Source: Naasia aerilata (GTDB lineage Bacteria; Actinomycetota; Actinomycetes; Actinomycetales; Microbacteriaceae). Taken from it: DNA of 64,000 nt. Numbering within the stretch: position 1 is the stretch's first letter; the number at the start of each line of letters is the position of its first letter. The position numbers and the translations under genes were made by a program. Where the stretch lies: the NCBI RefSeq assembly GCF_030296595.1, contig NZ_AP027731.1, positions 2,108,001 through 2,172,000 of the forward strand. The letters are read 5' to 3'. Positions 27,062 through 41,461 of the stretch are shown piece by piece. Below the pieces are notes generated by a model, which saw only the letters and a program-made list of their open reading frames with translations, was not told where the DNA came from and did not search any database.

Positions 27062-28243
27062 ATGGCGATCTACCTGGATCATGCCGCCACCACCCCGCTC
27101 CGGCCCGAGGTCCTCGAGGGCTACACCGAGGCTCTCCGCGTGGTGGGCAACCCGTCCTCCATCCACGCGCACGGCCAGACGGCGAAGCGGATGCTCGAGG
27201 AGGCGCGCGAGCGGGTCGCCGCCGCGCTCGGCTGCGACCCGGTCGAGGTGATCTTCACCTCGGGCGGCACCGAGGCGATCAACACCGCCATCAAGGGGAT
27301 GTTCTGGGCACGGGTGGCGGCCGGAGCGCCGCCGAGGGTGCTCCTGCCGGGCGGCGAGCACCACGCGACGCTCGACACCGTCGCGTGGCTGGCGGCGCAC
27401 GAGGGCGCCGAGGTGCTCGAGCTCCCGGTGGACGGAAGGGCGGCCCTTCCTCCCGACGTCCTCGACGGCGCGCTCGCCGGCGGAGCGGCCCTCGTCACAG
27501 CGCTCTGGGCGAGCAACGAGGTCGGCACCGTGCAGCCGGTCGCAGAGCTCGCCGCCGTCGCGGCCCGGCATGGGATCCCGATGCACGCGGATGCGGTGGC
27601 CGCGCTGGGCCAGGTCCCCGTCGACTTCCGGTCGTCCGGGCTAGCCGCCCTCAGCGTCTCCGCCCACAAGATCGGTGGCCCCGTGGGCATCGGCGCGCTC
27701 GTGCTCGGGCGCCGCGCCATTGCCGAGCCGCTCGTCCACGGCGGCGGGCAGCAGCGCGGCATCCGGTCCGGAACGCAGGACGTGGCGGGCGCCGTGGCCT
27801 TCGGCATCGCGGCGACCCTCGCGGCCGAGGAGCTCGCCGCGACGGGTGCCGAGCTCGCCGAGCTGCGGGATCGGCTGATCGCCGGGGTGCTGGGATCGGT
27901 CCCCGGTGCCGTGCTGCGGGGAGCGGAGCCGGGGCCGAACCGGCTGCCCGGCAACGCGCACTTCACGTTCGCGGGCTGCGACGGCGACTCGCTGCTGTTC
28001 CTCCTCGACATGGAGGGGTTCTCGGTGAGCACGGGCCCGGCCTGCACGGCGGGCGTCTCCGAGCTCTCGCACGTGCTGCTCGCGATGGGCGTGCCGGTCG
28101 AGGAGGCGCGGGGCGCCCTCCGCTTCACGCTCGGCGCCGGCAGCACGGCCGCGGACGTGGACGCCCTGCTCCAGGTGCTTCCTGGCGTGGTGACGCGGGC
28201 ACGCCGGGCGGGACACTCCGATCGGGTGCCCCAGCTGCACTGA
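27062..28243 (+). CDS. Cysteine desulfurase (IscS/NifS-like)
   Basis: A 393-residue pyridoxal-phosphate enzyme that takes sulfur from cysteine. It starts [13 protein letters not shown], the family signature; the PLP lysine is K203 in SAHKIGG and the persulfide cysteine C328 in [12 protein letters not shown] 27062 fits the usual N-terminus; an in-frame ATG three codons earlier (27053) is possible. It lies just upstream of mnmA, which needs the sulfur for 2-thiouridine in tRNA, so the pair likely works together. This order is common in actinobacteria. Confidence 0.92.
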   Translation: MAIYLDHAATTPLRPEVLEGYTEALRVVGNPSSIHAHGQTAKRMLEEARERVAAALGCDPVEVIFTSGGTEAINTAIKGMFWARVAAGAPPRVLLPGGEHHATLDTVAWLAAHEGAEVLELPVDGRAALPPDVLDGALAGGAALVTALWASNEVGTVQPVAELAAVAARHGIPMHADAVAALGQVPVDFRSSGLAALSVSAHKIGGPVGIGALVLGRRAIAEPLVHGGGQQRGIRSGTQDVAGAVAFGIAATLAAEELAATGAELAELRDRLIAGVLGSVPGAVLRGAEPGPNRLPGNAHFTFAGCDGDSLLFLLDMEGFSVSTGPACTAGVSELSHVLLAMGVPVEEARGALRFTLGAGSTAADVDALLQVLPGVVTRARRAGHSDRVPQLH

Positions 28244-28350
28244 GCGCCGGACGCGCGGGTCACGCGGACACCCCGCGCCCCCGCTGCCGGTCGTGTTCTG
28301 TCCGCACGACCCGCGGCAGCGCGCGGAGGCACCCGCTTTAGACTCGGGGG

Positions 28351-31691
<3,341 letters not shown>

Positions 31692-31715
31692 CGCCGCGAG
31701 GCGGGGAGGAGCGGG

Positions 31716-33469
31716 ATGCGAGGCCGCAGGAAGGACCGCGAGCCGGCCTCTCCGGGCGACGGTGAGCGGGGGCCGAGCGCGAGCCGCCGCAGCTTCCTCC
31801 GGGCCGCGGGCATCGGCGCGGCGGGCGTCGCCGGGGTCACCGCCGCGGCGCTGACCGGGCAGCAGGGGCCGGCCGTCCCGCCGGCGCCGACGCCGCTCGG
31901 CACCGTCCCGGTGCGCGAGGGGGCCCGGGCTTCGACCACCTTGTCGTGCTCATGTTCGAGAACCGCTCTTTCGACAACATCTTCGGCTACCTGTACCCGG
32001 ACGGCGTCGCCCCTGACGGCAACGGCATCGCCGGTCTCACCGGCGAGCACGCCAACACCTCGCGCGACGGCCGGGTGGTGGCGGCCCACCGGTACCGGGG
32101 GAGCACCGACGAGATCATGTCGAGCCCGCGCCCGGACCCGGGCGAGGAGTTCCCGCACGTCAACACGCAGCTCTTCGGGTCCGTCGACCCGGAGGAGAAC
32201 CGCGGCCGCAAGGTCGCGGACATGCGTGAGCCGTTCAACTCTCCGCCGCCCGGAGCGACTCCCACCATGTCGGGCTTCCTCGAGGACTACATCGCCACGT
32301 ACCGGGCGGACCACGGCCGGGAGGCGCCCTCGCCGGCCGACTACGACGCGGCGATGGGCGCCTTCGATCCCGCGATGCTGCCCGTCTTCTCCACGCTCGC
32401 GCGCAGCTTCACCGTCTTCGACGCCTGGCACTGCGCCGTTCCGTCACAGACCTTCTGCAACCGCTCCTTCTTCCACGCCTCCACCTCGCACGGCTACGTG
32501 ACGAACAGCGGCGACGGCGGGTACGAGAAGTGGTTCGACGAGAAGAACCTGGCACCGACGATCTTCAACCGCCTCTCGGACGCGGGCATCGACTGGGCCG
32601 TGTACTACGACGAGAAGCAGATCGTCTCGATGACCGGGTTCATCCACGCTCCGGCCCTCGAGCCGTTCTTCCCCACCAACTTCCGCACGATGGCCGACTT
32701 CCACCGCGACGTGCGGGAGGGCACCCTCCCGGCGTACAGCTTCGTCGAGCCCCGGATGGTCTACGACCACAACGACATGCACCCGCCCGTCGGTCCCCTC
32801 ACCGAGACGGACGTCGACGGCTCCGTGATCGCCGGCGGCGCCATCTCCGACGTGCGGGCGGGAGAGGCGCTGCTGCACTCCGTCTACACGGCGATCCGCG
32901 AGAGCACGAGCCCGACCGGCTCCAACGCGGGCAACACGATGCTCTTCGTGACCTTCGACGAGCACGGCGGAACGTACGACCACGTGCCGCCGCCCGCGGC
33001 CGTCCCGCCGGCCCTGCCCGAGCGGACCGAGATGGGATTCCGCTTCGACCGGCTCGGCGTGCGCGTCCCCGCGCTCGCCATCTCCGCGTACACGGCCATC
33101 GGGGGAGTCGTGCGGACGCCGATGCACCACGGCTCGGTGATCAGCACCCTGACCGAGAAGTACGGTCTGCCGCCGCTCACCGCCCGAGACTCGGGAGCGC
33201 CCACCCTAGCGGGCGCGGTGACCCTCGACACGCCCCGCGATCCGTCGACGTGGCCGACGACGGCGCCGCACTACGTTCCGCCGAACCCGGAGAGCGCGCT
33301 GCCGTTCGGCGAGGGCGATGAGGACCGTCCCCTGAGCCCGCCCGGTGTGGGACTCGTCGGGATGCTCCTGGCCCGGTACGGCGCCCCCGGCGACGGGGTC
33401 CCGACCACCTATCGGGAGGCGTTCGACCTTCTGCACCGGCGCGGCACGGGCATCTTCGGCTCGGGATGA
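31716..33469 (+). CDS. Tat-exported phospholipase C / phosphoesterase family protein (frame broken near 31924)
   Basis: About 584 residues. The N-terminus has a twin-arginine signal SRRSFLRAAG with a following Ala/Gly/Val-rich hydrophobic stretch, so the protein should be exported folded. The mature part starts DHLVVLMFENRSFDNIFGYL, the metal-binding signature of bacterial phospholipase C and acid phosphatases (PF04185), with later THGYVTN-like SHGYVTN, TFDEHGGTYDH and HGSV segments. It should hydrolyse phosphate esters such as phospholipids. One C is missing in the run at 31924-31926 (restored: REGAPGFDHLV). It follows ligA by 24 bp, but a shared function is not expected. Confidence 0.88.
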
Positions 33470-33733
33470 CGCCGCCGCGGCGTGTCCCGGCGGGGCCTGC
33501 CGCGCCCCATTCCTGGGGCGCTCGGACACCTTGAAGCTCTGCGTGAACGTTCGTTCTCCAGCCAGGGGGCCGCAACCCGTTGTGAAGCGCGGGCGATCGG
33601 GATATGGGGGACTGTCGTCCCTGTACCCCCGTCCCTACGATGGGGGCCACACCCGTGCCCCGTCCGATCCCGATCGACGGTCGAGAGTCGTACGCGCGGG
33701 AAGTTCTCGGTTGCGGTCTTTTGGGGGTGGACG

Positions 33734-35043
33734 ATGCTGCTCGGTCTTGCGACCATCGCGCTCGCCGCCCTGGCGCCCCTGACGCCGGGACCCGCCCCGG
33801 TGTCCACGGCGATCTGCGCGCCGGCAGCCATCGGCTACGACGCGACCGCGGGCAGGCCCGTCCTCGACTCCGCTCTCGCCTCGACGCTGGCGCCGTCCCA
33901 GCTGCTCGGCAGCCTCACGCGGCTCACGCCTCTCGAGCTGCGCGAGTTCGTGCGCAGCGACGAGGACACCCTCCGCGATCTGATCGCGGAGCCCCCGTCG
34001 CCCGCCGAGGTGCAGACCTGGTGGGGCTCGCTCGATGTGGGTGAGCGGCGCGGCCTGGTCGCCGAGGCGCCGGAGCTGGTCGGCAACCTGGACGGCATCC
34101 CCTACGACGTGCGGGACCGGGCGAACCGGGCCCTCCTGACCGAGGACGTCGGCGAGATCCGCGCGAAGCTCCGCGCCGGCGTGGGCAAGGGGCGGCCGCC
34201 AACCTGGTGGCACGCCTCAAGATGCTCGGCCAGATCGAGGCGTCCCTCGAGGAGACGCCCGGCGGCCCCGACCGGCGGCTGCTGATGCTCGACACCGCGA
34301 TGCCCGGGCGCGCGGCCGTGTCCCTCGGCGAACTCGACAGCGCCGACTACGTCAGCGTGCTGGTGCCGGGAGCCCTCCTGTCCGTCCGCGAGCACATGCG
34401 CGAGTGGACCAAGGTCACCGCTGACATCTACGACGAGCAGAACGACTGGGAGCGCCGCTTCGGCGACTCCAGCACGGTCGCGACCGTGTCGTGGATCGGC
34501 TACCAGACCCCGGATGTCACCAACCTGCTCGGGATGGACCTCGCCGAGCAGGGCGCCTCGTTCCTGTCCGGCACCGTCAACGGCTTGAAGACCCTGCGCA
34601 GCGGCGACGAGCCCTACATCTCGGTCTTCGCCCACTCCTACGGGGCCACGGCAACGATGCTCGCGCTCGACCGCGGCGACATGTCGATCGACGCCCTCGC
34701 CATGATGGGCTCGCCGGGCGGCGTCGCCGAGAACGTCCGGGAGCTCGCCGTCAAGGCAGGGCACGTCTGGGTAGGGGCCGCCGAGTGGGACCCGGTCGTG
34801 CACACCGCGTTCTTCGGCACCGACCCGGGCTCACCGGACTTCGGGGCGAAGACGATGAGCGTGGCCGGATCGGTGGATCCGGTGACCGGAGCTGTGCTGA
34901 CGGCGTCCGTCGGGCACGACTGGTACCTGGAGCCCGGCACGGAAAGCCTGCGCAACCTGTCGCTGATCGGGATCGACCGCGGCGACTACGTGACGGACGG
35001 CTCCACCGACGACCTCAAGAAGACCCTCGCCCTCGAGCACTAG
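33734..35043 (+). CDS. DUF1023-type alpha/beta hydrolase, exported (frame broken at 34189-34192)
   Basis: About 437 residues. A hydrophobic N-terminus (MLLGLATIALAALAPL) looks like a signal peptide or anchor. A helical region (about 50-140) is followed by the hydrolase domain, with VSWIGYQTPD, the nucleophile elbow FAHSYGAT and a late VGHDWYLEPG carrying the histidine. This is the DUF1023 family common in actinobacteria, often with WXG100-type neighbours, which I do not see here. One G is missing in the GGGG run at 34189-34192 (restored: GVGKGAAANLVARL). ATG 33734 has GGGGGTGG just upstream. Substrate unknown. Confidence 0.8.
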
Positions 35044-35193
35044 CTGCGCAGCGCAGCGAGCGCGCCGCCGAGCGCGGTCCGAGACGACGAGCGCGGCCCG
35101 GAGACGCACCGCGCTCGTCGATACGCGCCGCGCTCGGCGCGCCCTCGGGGACACGGCGCGCCCTCGGCGCGTCGTGTCCCGCTGCGGAGGCCG
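35044..35193. repeat. Palindromic GAGCGCG repeat between converging genes
   Basis: About 150 bp filling the gap between the DUF1023 gene and the dioxygenase gene. The arms GACGAGCGCGG and CCGCGCTCGTC (35086-35119) form a perfect 11 bp stem, flanked by an outer pair GCCGAGCGCGG / CCGCGCTCGGC. It is the same family as at 23804-25004 and 50181-50260. May act as a bidirectional terminator. Confidence 0.75.
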
Positions 35194-36234
35194 TCAGGCG
35201 GTCGACGCCGCCACGCGTGCGGCCTCGCGGACCGCGGTCGCGTTGAGCCGCCCCGCGCGGGAGCCCGCCAGCTTGGCGGCGATGTGCTCGCCTACCGTGA
35301 TCGGCTCGTAGATCGGCGCCTCGCCCTCGGCCACGCAGGAGGGCAGCGGGGCGATGACGGCGTCGTAGTCGCCGTCATGGAAGTAGGCGGCCGAGCGGCG
35401 CCGCTCGATGGTGCCGTCGACGATCGGCGGCTTCACCCGGTGCAGCGTGGACATCCACACCTCGTTGGTGAGGCGGGCCGTCACGTCCCCCAGGTTGATG
35501 AGGAGAGCGCCGGGGTTGGGCTGCACGTCGTGCCAGGTTCCCGAGGAGTCGAGCACCTGGAGGCCGGCGACCCGGTCAGCCCACAGGACGGTGACCATGC
35601 CGTAGTCCGTGTGCTCGCCCATGCCGGTCAGGTCGCCGTCCAGGTTCACCGTGCCGGGCGGCAGCGCGTAGTTGTTCATCCGGAGCACGTCGAGCGAGTG
35701 ACCGGTCAGCCCGGTGAGCGTTCCCGCCGGAACCTCGAGGGCGTCCTCGAAGATCTCCACCATCGTGCGGGCGACCCGGCGGGCCTCCTCGTAGTACGCG
35801 CTGACAGCCGGCTCGAACGTCGGCACGGAATCCGGCCACACGTTCTCGTTGTAGATCGCCTCGGGCAGGTCCAGCTCCGGGTACATCGAGGCCCCGTCGC
35901 CCACGTTGAACGCCTCGAAGAAGTCGTTCATGCGGGACGCCGCCTCGACCCCGAGGCTCAGGGAGAGCGACTCGGTCTTCGGCGGCGCGTATCCCCGGTT
36001 GACCTTGGGCGGCGTGCGGTAGGCCTTCTTGGCCTCGAGCTCGAGCCCGAAGAAGGCGTCAAGGGCGCCGGTGAAGCCGGCGAGCACATCGTCCGGGATC
36101 CCGTGCCCGACGATCTGGATGAAGCCCACCTCCCGGCACGCGCGGTCGATCGCCTTCGCCACTGCGGCGCGCTCCTCGGCGCTGCCGCCCGCGACGTAGG
36201 GCGTGATGTCGACTTCCGGAACCTCGAAGACCAT
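35194..36234 (-). CDS. 2-oxoglutarate/Fe(II) dioxygenase, isopenicillin-N-synthase-like
   Basis: A 346-residue non-haem iron oxygenase. The iron ligands are H208 and D210 in GEHTDYG and H265 in STLHRV; the 2-oxoglutarate-binding R279-x-S281 follows. The N-terminal non-haem dioxygenase domain carries GHGIPDD. The family includes plant-like hydroxylases and bacterial flavonoid-type enzymes, and substrates cannot be read from the sequence. ATG 36234 has GAGGAGG 5-6 nt upstream and the longer frame is rejected. Stands alone on the minus strand, diverging from gatC. Confidence 0.9.
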   Translation of the reverse strand: MVFEVPEVDITPYVAGGSAEERAAVAKAIDRACREVGFIQIVGHGIPDDVLAGFTGALDAFFGLELEAKKAYRTPPKVNRGYAPPKTESLSLSLGVEAASRMNDFFEAFNVGDGASMYPELDLPEAIYNENVWPDSVPTFEPAVSAYYEEARRVARTMVEIFEDALEVPAGTLTGLTGHSLDVLRMNNYALPPGTVNLDGDLTGMGEHTDYGMVTVLWADRVAGLQVLDSSGTWHDVQPNPGALLINLGDVTARLTNEVWMSTLHRVKPPIVDGTIERRRSAAYFHDGDYDAVIAPLPSCVAEGEAPIYEPITVGEHIAAKLAGSRAGRLNATAVREAARVAASTA

Positions 36235-36391
36235 GGCGTCCTCCTCCTCGTTTCCCGCGACCGTACGACGGCGCTGTTTCGCCCGCGTTACCGGGAGGAA
36301 ACGGCAGATCTCCTTTCCTGCCCTCCCCGCTGGGACCTCTGCCGATGCGCGAGCCGAAGGCGCCTCCCGCGCCCGCCCTAGGATTGAGGTC

Positions 36392-36703
36392 ATGCCCGAT
36401 GAGTCCCCGTCCATCACCGCGGATCAGGTGCAGCACCTCGCGAACCTCGCCCGCATCGCCCTGACGCCGGCGGAGATCGAGCACCTCGCGGTCGAGCTCG
36501 GCTCGATCGTCGAGAGCGTGCGCAAGGTCACCGAGGTGGCGACGCCGGACGTCCCGGCGACCAGCCACCCGATCCCGCTGACCAACATCTTCCGCGCCGA
36601 CGTCGTCGGCGACACGCTCACCAACGAGCAGGCGCTCTCGGGCGCCCCCGAGGCCTTCGACGGCAGGTTCCGCGTGTCCGCGATCCTGGGGGAGGAGCAG
36701 TGA
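36392..36703 (+). CDS. gatC: Asp/Glu-tRNA amidotransferase subunit C
   Basis: A 103-residue helical protein with the family segments [18 protein letters not shown] and a C-terminal [16 protein letters not shown]. GatC stabilises the GatA-GatB pair that converts misacylated Glu-tRNA(Gln) and Asp-tRNA(Asn) to the amidated forms. ATG 36392 gives the usual start. Its stop overlaps the gatA start (GTGA), and gatB follows with another overlap, so the three are one translationally coupled operon. Confidence 0.95.
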   Translation: MPDESPSITADQVQHLANLARIALTPAEIEHLAVELGSIVESVRKVTEVATPDVPATSHPIPLTNIFRADVVGDTLTNEQALSGAPEAFDGRFRVSAILGEEQ

Positions 36704-38301
36704 CCGACCTCACGCGGCTCCCCGCCGCCGACCTCGCGGACCTGCTGACCCGGCGCGAGGTCTCGTCCGTCGAGGCGACCCGCGCGTCCCTCGATCGCAT
36801 CGCGGCCGCGGAGGGCGATCTCCACGCGTTCCTGCACGTGGCCGGGGATGCCGCCCTCAAGCGGGCCAGCGAGATCGACCAGCTGCGCGCCGACGGGCAC
36901 GACCTCGGGCCTCTCGCCGGTGTGCCGGTCGCCATCAAGGACGTGCTCTGCACGAAGGACATGCCGTCGACCGCCGGCTCCCGCATCCTCGAGGGCTGGG
37001 TCCCGCCGTACGACGCGACCGTCGTCGCCCGGCTGCGCTCCGCCGGGCTCGTCCCGCTCGGGAAGACCAACATGGACGAGTTCGCGATGGGCTCCTCCAC
37101 CGAGCACTCGGCCTACGGTCCCACGCACAACCCGTGGGACCTGGACCGCATCCCCGGCGGCTCCGGCGGAGGATCCGCGGCAGCGGTCGCCGCCTTCGAG
37201 GCGCCCTTCGCGCTCGGCAGCGACACGGGCGGCTCCATCCGGCAGCCCGCCGCCGTGACCGGAACGGTCGGCATGAAGCCGACCTACGGCGGCGTCTCCC
37301 GGTACGGCGCCATCGCGCTCGCCTCGTCGCTCGACCAGGTCGGTCCGGTGAGCCGCACCGTCCTAGACTCGGCTCTGCTGCACGACGTCATCGGCGGCCA
37401 CGACCCGCACGACTCCACCTCGCTCGAGGACGTCTGGCCGTCGTTCGCCGACGCCGCCCGGGCCGGCGCGTCGAATCTGGCGCTGTCCGGCCTGCGCGTC
37501 GGCGTCGTCCGGGAGCTGCACGGCGAGGGCTTCCAGGCGGGCGTCCGCCAGCGCTTCGACGAGGCACTCGCTCTGCTCGCCGCGGCCGGGGCGGAGATCG
37601 TCGAGGTCAGCGCCCCGCACTTCGAGTACGCCATCGCCGCGTACTACCTGATCCTGCCTGCGGAGGCGTCGAGCAACCTCGCGAAGTACGACTCGGTGCG
37701 CTTCGGCCTTCGGGTGACACCCGAGGGCGGCGGAACCGTCGAGCAGGTCATGTCCGCGACGCGCGAGGCGGGCTTCGGCCCGGAGGTGAAGCGCCGCATC
37801 ATCCTCGGCACCTACGCGCTGTCGGCCGGCTACTACGACGCCTACTACGGCAGCGCCCAGAAGGTGCGCACGCTCATCCAGCGCGACTTCGACGCCGCGT
37901 TCTCGCAGGTCGACGTGCTCGTGACGCCGTCCGCGCCGACCACCGCGTTCAAGCTCGGCGACAAGATCGACGACCCGCTGGCGATGTACCTCAACGACAT
38001 CACCACGATCCCGGCGAACCTCGCGGGCATCCCCGGCATGGGGCTGCCCATCGGGCTCGCGCCCGAGGACGGCCTGCCGGTCGGCATCCAGCTGATGGCA
38101 CCGGCGCGGGAGGACGCCCGGCTCTACAAGGTCGGGGCGACCCTCGAGGCGCTGCTTCACGACACGTGGGGGCACCCGCTCCTCGACCTGCTGCCGGCCG
38201 ACTTCGGCCGCTCGCGCGCGGGTGCGACCGGGCACGCGTCGCCCGCGCATCTCGTTCCGCCGCCCGGACCGGGCACCGAACCGGACGGAGGGACCGCCTG
38301 A
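36700..38301 (+). CDS. gatA: Asp/Glu-tRNA amidotransferase subunit A
   Basis: A 533-residue amidase, unbroken. The Ser-cis-Ser-Lys triad is visible: the lysine in VAIKDVLC, and serines in the glycine-rich [10 protein letters not shown] and [11 protein letters not shown] segments. It releases ammonia from glutamine for GatB. GTG start at 36700 overlaps gatC by four bases. The last 25 or so residues after LLPADFGR are a proline/glycine-rich extension of no clear function. Confidence 0.95.
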   Translation: MTDLTRLPAADLADLLTRREVSSVEATRASLDRIAAAEGDLHAFLHVAGDAALKRASEIDQLRADGHDLGPLAGVPVAIKDVLCTKDMPSTAGSRILEGWVPPYDATVVARLRSAGLVPLGKTNMDEFAMGSSTEHSAYGPTHNPWDLDRIPGGSGGGSAAAVAAFEAPFALGSDTGGSIRQPAAVTGTVGMKPTYGGVSRYGAIALASSLDQVGPVSRTVLDSALLHDVIGGHDPHDSTSLEDVWPSFADAARAGASNLALSGLRVGVVRELHGEGFQAGVRQRFDEALALLAAAGAEIVEVSAPHFEYAIAAYYLILPAEASSNLAKYDSVRFGLRVTPEGGGTVEQVMSATREAGFGPEVKRRIILGTYALSAGYYDAYYGSAQKVRTLIQRDFDAAFSQVDVLVTPSAPTTAFKLGDKIDDPLAMYLNDITTIPANLAGIPGMGLPIGLAPEDGLPVGIQLMAPAREDARLYKVGATLEALLHDTWGHPLLDLLPADFGRSRAGATGHASPAHLVPPPGPGTEPDGGTA

Positions 38302-39796
38302 TGGCCGACGAGCTGATGTCGTTCGAGGAGGCGCTCGAGCGCTTCGAGCCGGTGCTCGGGTTCGAGGTCCACGTCGAGCTGTCGACCAAGACCAAGATGT
38401 TCTCGGCCGCGCCCAACGAGTTTGGGGAGCGCCCAACACCTTCGTCGCGCCGGTCGACCTCGGCCTGCCGGGCGCCCTGCCGGTCGTCAACGAGCAGGCG
38501 GTGCGGTACTCGATCTCGCTCGGTCTGGCGCTCGGCTGCTCGATCGCCGAGTCGAGCCGGTTCGCGCGGAAGAACTACTTCTACCCCGATCTCGCGAAGA
38601 ACTACCAGATCTCCCAGTACGACGAGCCGATCGCGTTCGAGGGCGAGGTCGAGGTGGAGCTCGACGACGGCACCCTCGTGCGCATCCCCATCGAGCGTGC
38701 GCACATGGAGGAGGACGCCGGGAAGCTGACGCACGTGGGCGGCGCGACCGGGCGCATCCAGGGCGCCGAGTACTCCCTCGTGGACTACAACCGGGCAGGC
38801 GTGCCGCTCGTCGAGATCGTGACGAAGCCGATCTTCGGAGCCGAGCACCGCGCGCCGGAGCTCGCCCGCGCGTACGTTGGCACCATCCGGGACATCGTCC
38901 GCTCGCTCGGCGTCTCCGACGCCCGCATGGAGCGCGGCAACCTGCGCTGCGACGCGAACGTGTCGCTGCGTCCCCGCGGCCAGGAGAAGCTCGGTACCCG
39001 CACGGAGACGAAGAATGTCAACAGCCTCCGGAGCGTCGAGCGCGCCGTCCGCTACGAGATCCAGCGCCAGGCGGCGATCCTCGCGGGTGGCGGGACGATC
39101 ATCCAGGAGACGCGCCACTGGCACGAGGACACCGGGACGACGAGCGCCGGACGCCCGAAGTCCGACGCGGACGACTACCGCTACTTCCCGGAGCCGGACC
39201 TGCTGCCCGTCGTGCCGTCGAAGGAGCTCATCGCGGAGCTGCGCGCCGCGCTGCCCGAGTCGCCGGCGGTGTTCCGCCGCCGCCTGCAGACCGAGTACGG
39301 CTTCACCGACGGCGAGTTCCGCGACATCCTCAACGCCAACCTCCTCGTCGAGATGGAGCAGACGGTCGCGGCCGGCGCAGCGCCAGCCCAGGCCCGCAAG
39401 TGGTGGCTCGGCGAGATCCTCCGCATCGCGAACGCTCGCGGCGTGGAGGCGGGCACGCTGATCTCCCCGTTCCACGTGAGCGAGCTCATCGCGCTCGTCG
39501 AGTCGGGACGGCTGACCGACCGACTCGGGCGGCAGGTGCTCGAGGGCGTCGTCGCGGGGGAGGGCTCGCCGGACGAGGTCGTGAAGGCCCGCGGGCTCGC
39601 GGTCGTCTCCGACGACGCGGCCCTGCTCGCCGCCATCGACGAGGCGCTCGCGTCGCAGCCGGACGTCCTCGCGAAGATCCGCGACGGCAAGGTGCAGGCC
39701 GCGGGCGCGGTCATCGGCGCGGTCATGAAGGCGATGCGCGGCCAGGCCGACGCGGCCCGGGTCCGCGAGCTCGTGCTGGAGCGCGCCCAGGGCTGA
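38301..39796 (+). CDS. gatB: Asp/Glu-tRNA amidotransferase subunit B (frame broken at 38425-38428)
   Basis: About 499 residues. The N-terminal catalytic cradle has [16 protein letters not shown], then [37 protein letters not shown] and the [15 protein letters not shown] [11 protein letters not shown] signature; the C-terminal tail-like YqeY domain closes the protein. It activates the misacylated tRNA with ATP and adds ammonia. One G is missing in the run at 38425-38428 (restored: TTT GGG GGA GCG CCC AAC). ATG 38301 overlaps the gatA stop. Essential in bacteria lacking GlnRS/AsnRS, hence the break is taken as a sequencing error. Confidence 0.94.
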
Positions 39797-39809
39797 CGCC
39801 CTGTACCGC

Positions 39810-39920
39810 TGATTGAGGAGCCCGCGCAGCGGTGTCTCGAAATCCTTCCGATCCGCGCGGCCTCAAGCCTGAGGGAGGGACCTGATTTCGAGACGCGGCC
39901 TTCGGCCGCTCCTCAATCAT
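39810..39920. repeat. Inverted pair of TTTCGAGACGC/CTCCTCAATCA repeat units
   Basis: One unit on the minus strand (39810-39845, reading GATTTCGAGACACC... to CTCCTCAATCA) and one on the plus strand (39884-39920), separated by 38 bp. Each unit has fixed, unlike ends (GATTTCGAGAC and GCTCCTCAATCA) around a short GC palindrome. The same unit occurs three times at 54658-54843. A dispersed intergenic repeat of the REP type, located between gatB and the permease gene. Confidence 0.8.
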
Positions 39921-40027
39921 CGGGCGAGGCGGCGCTCCCTCGGAGCGGTGTTACAGGCTCGTTTCCGCGGCGTGTTGCCCCCGTCCGCGCCCCCGGGGCC
40001 GGGAGCCCCGCTTCTAGGATTCGAAGC

Positions 40028-41461
40028 GTGAGCACTGCGACGACCGCGCCGCCCAGGACCTCCCTCGTCGAGGCCGGCGGCATCGAATCCATCCCCCTCG
40101 ACCGCCGCCACGGGTCGCCCTGGCAGCTGTTCGCCACCTGGAGCGCGCCGAACCTCGAGTTCGCCACGATCTTCGTGGGCGTCATCGCGGTGGCCTTCTT
40201 CGGCCTCGGCTTCTGGCAGGCGATGGCGGCCCTCGTCCTCGGCAACGCCCTGGGTGCGCTGACGCACGGGATCCTGTCCACCTGGGGACCGCGCCAGGGG
40301 CTCGCGCAGATGGTGCTCGGACGAACCGCCTTCGGCTACTGGGGCAACGTGCTCCCGTCGGCCCTCAACACGGTCCTGGCGGGCGTCGGCTGGTTCGCCG
40401 TCAACTCGGTCAGCGGCGCCTTCGCGCTCGCGACCCTGACCGGCATGCCCGTGGTCCTCGGTCTCGTCATCGTCGTCGTGGTCGAGGTGGCCGTCGCCTT
40501 CATCGGGCACGACCTTGTCCAGGTCTTCGAGCGCTACGCGGCGATCGTGCTCGGAATCATCTTCCTCGTCACCACCGTCGTCATCCTCGGTCAGGTCGAC
40601 CTGAGCGGCGGCGCGGGCGGAGGGGCCTTCTCGTTCGGCGGCTTCACCCTGGCCGCCGCGGCCGCGTTCGGCTACGCGGCGGGCTGGAACCCCTACGCCT
40701 CCGACTACACGCGCTACCTGCCCGCCCGAGTGAGTGCGCGCAAGGTCGGCTGGGCGGCCGGCCTCGGCAACTTCGTGTCGTGCACGGTTCTCATGGCGGC
40801 CGGCGCGGGCGCCGCGACCCTCGCGGGCTTCGACGCGAGTGCGCCCACCGACTCCTTCACCGCGCCCCTGCCGCCGCTGCTGTCCGCGCTCACGCTGCTC
40901 GCCATCGCGGTCGGCGCGATCGCGGCGAACGCACTGAACATCTACTCCGGGGCGATGTCCTTCCTCGCCGCCGGCATCCGGATCCCGTTCGCGCTCCGGC
41001 GGGCGATCGTGGCGCTGGGCTTCGGCGTGATCGGGTTCCTGATCGCCTGGGCGGCCCTGCCCGACGCCGGGCACAGCTACGAGAACTTCCTCCTCGTCAT
41101 CGCCTACTGGGTCGCGCCGTGGCTGGGCGTCGTCCTGACCGACCGCCTGCTGCGACGGGGCACCGAGCTCGGCCCACTGGTGCAGGAGCGCCGCCGCTAC
41201 GTCAACGTCGCGGGCCCGATCGCTTTCGTCGTCGCCACCGTTCTCTCCATCTGGCTCTTCTCCAACCAGACCCTCTACCAGGGACTCGTGGTGCAGGCCG
41301 TGCCGGATGTCGGGGACCTCACCGCCCTCGTGGGCTTCGCCCTGGCGGCGGTGCTCTACTTCGTGCTCTTCCGGCTCACCAAGCCGGCCGTCGGCGCGCC
41401 CATTGCGGCGGACGCCATCGAGCACCCCGTCGACGTCGACGCGGCGGAGCCGAGCGCATGA
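40028..41461 (+). CDS. Cytosine/purine permease (NCS1 family)
   Basis: A 477-residue membrane protein with about twelve hydrophobic helices. The N-terminal RRHGSPWQLFATWSAPNLEF segment and the YAAGWNPYASDYTRYLP segment are signatures of the cytosine-purine-type NCS1 symporters (CodB, Fcy2). The next gene, overlapping by four bases, is a cytosine deaminase, so cytosine is the likely substrate. Start GTG 40028; no longer frame fits, as a repeat lies directly upstream. Sits in the plasma membrane and probably uses a proton or sodium gradient. Confidence 0.9.
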   Translation: MSTATTAPPRTSLVEAGGIESIPLDRRHGSPWQLFATWSAPNLEFATIFVGVIAVAFFGLGFWQAMAALVLGNALGALTHGILSTWGPRQGLAQMVLGRTAFGYWGNVLPSALNTVLAGVGWFAVNSVSGAFALATLTGMPVVLGLVIVVVVEVAVAFIGHDLVQVFERYAAIVLGIIFLVTTVVILGQVDLSGGAGGGAFSFGGFTLAAAAAFGYAAGWNPYASDYTRYLPARVSARKVGWAAGLGNFVSCTVLMAAGAGAATLAGFDASAPTDSFTAPLPPLLSALTLLAIAVGAIAANALNIYSGAMSFLAAGIRIPFALRRAIVALGFGVIGFLIAWAALPDAGHSYENFLLVIAYWVAPWLGVVLTDRLLRRGTELGPLVQERRRYVNVAGPIAFVVATVLSIWLFSNQTLYQGLVVQAVPDVGDLTALVGFALAAVLYFVLFRLTKPAVGAPIAADAIEHPVDVDAAEPSA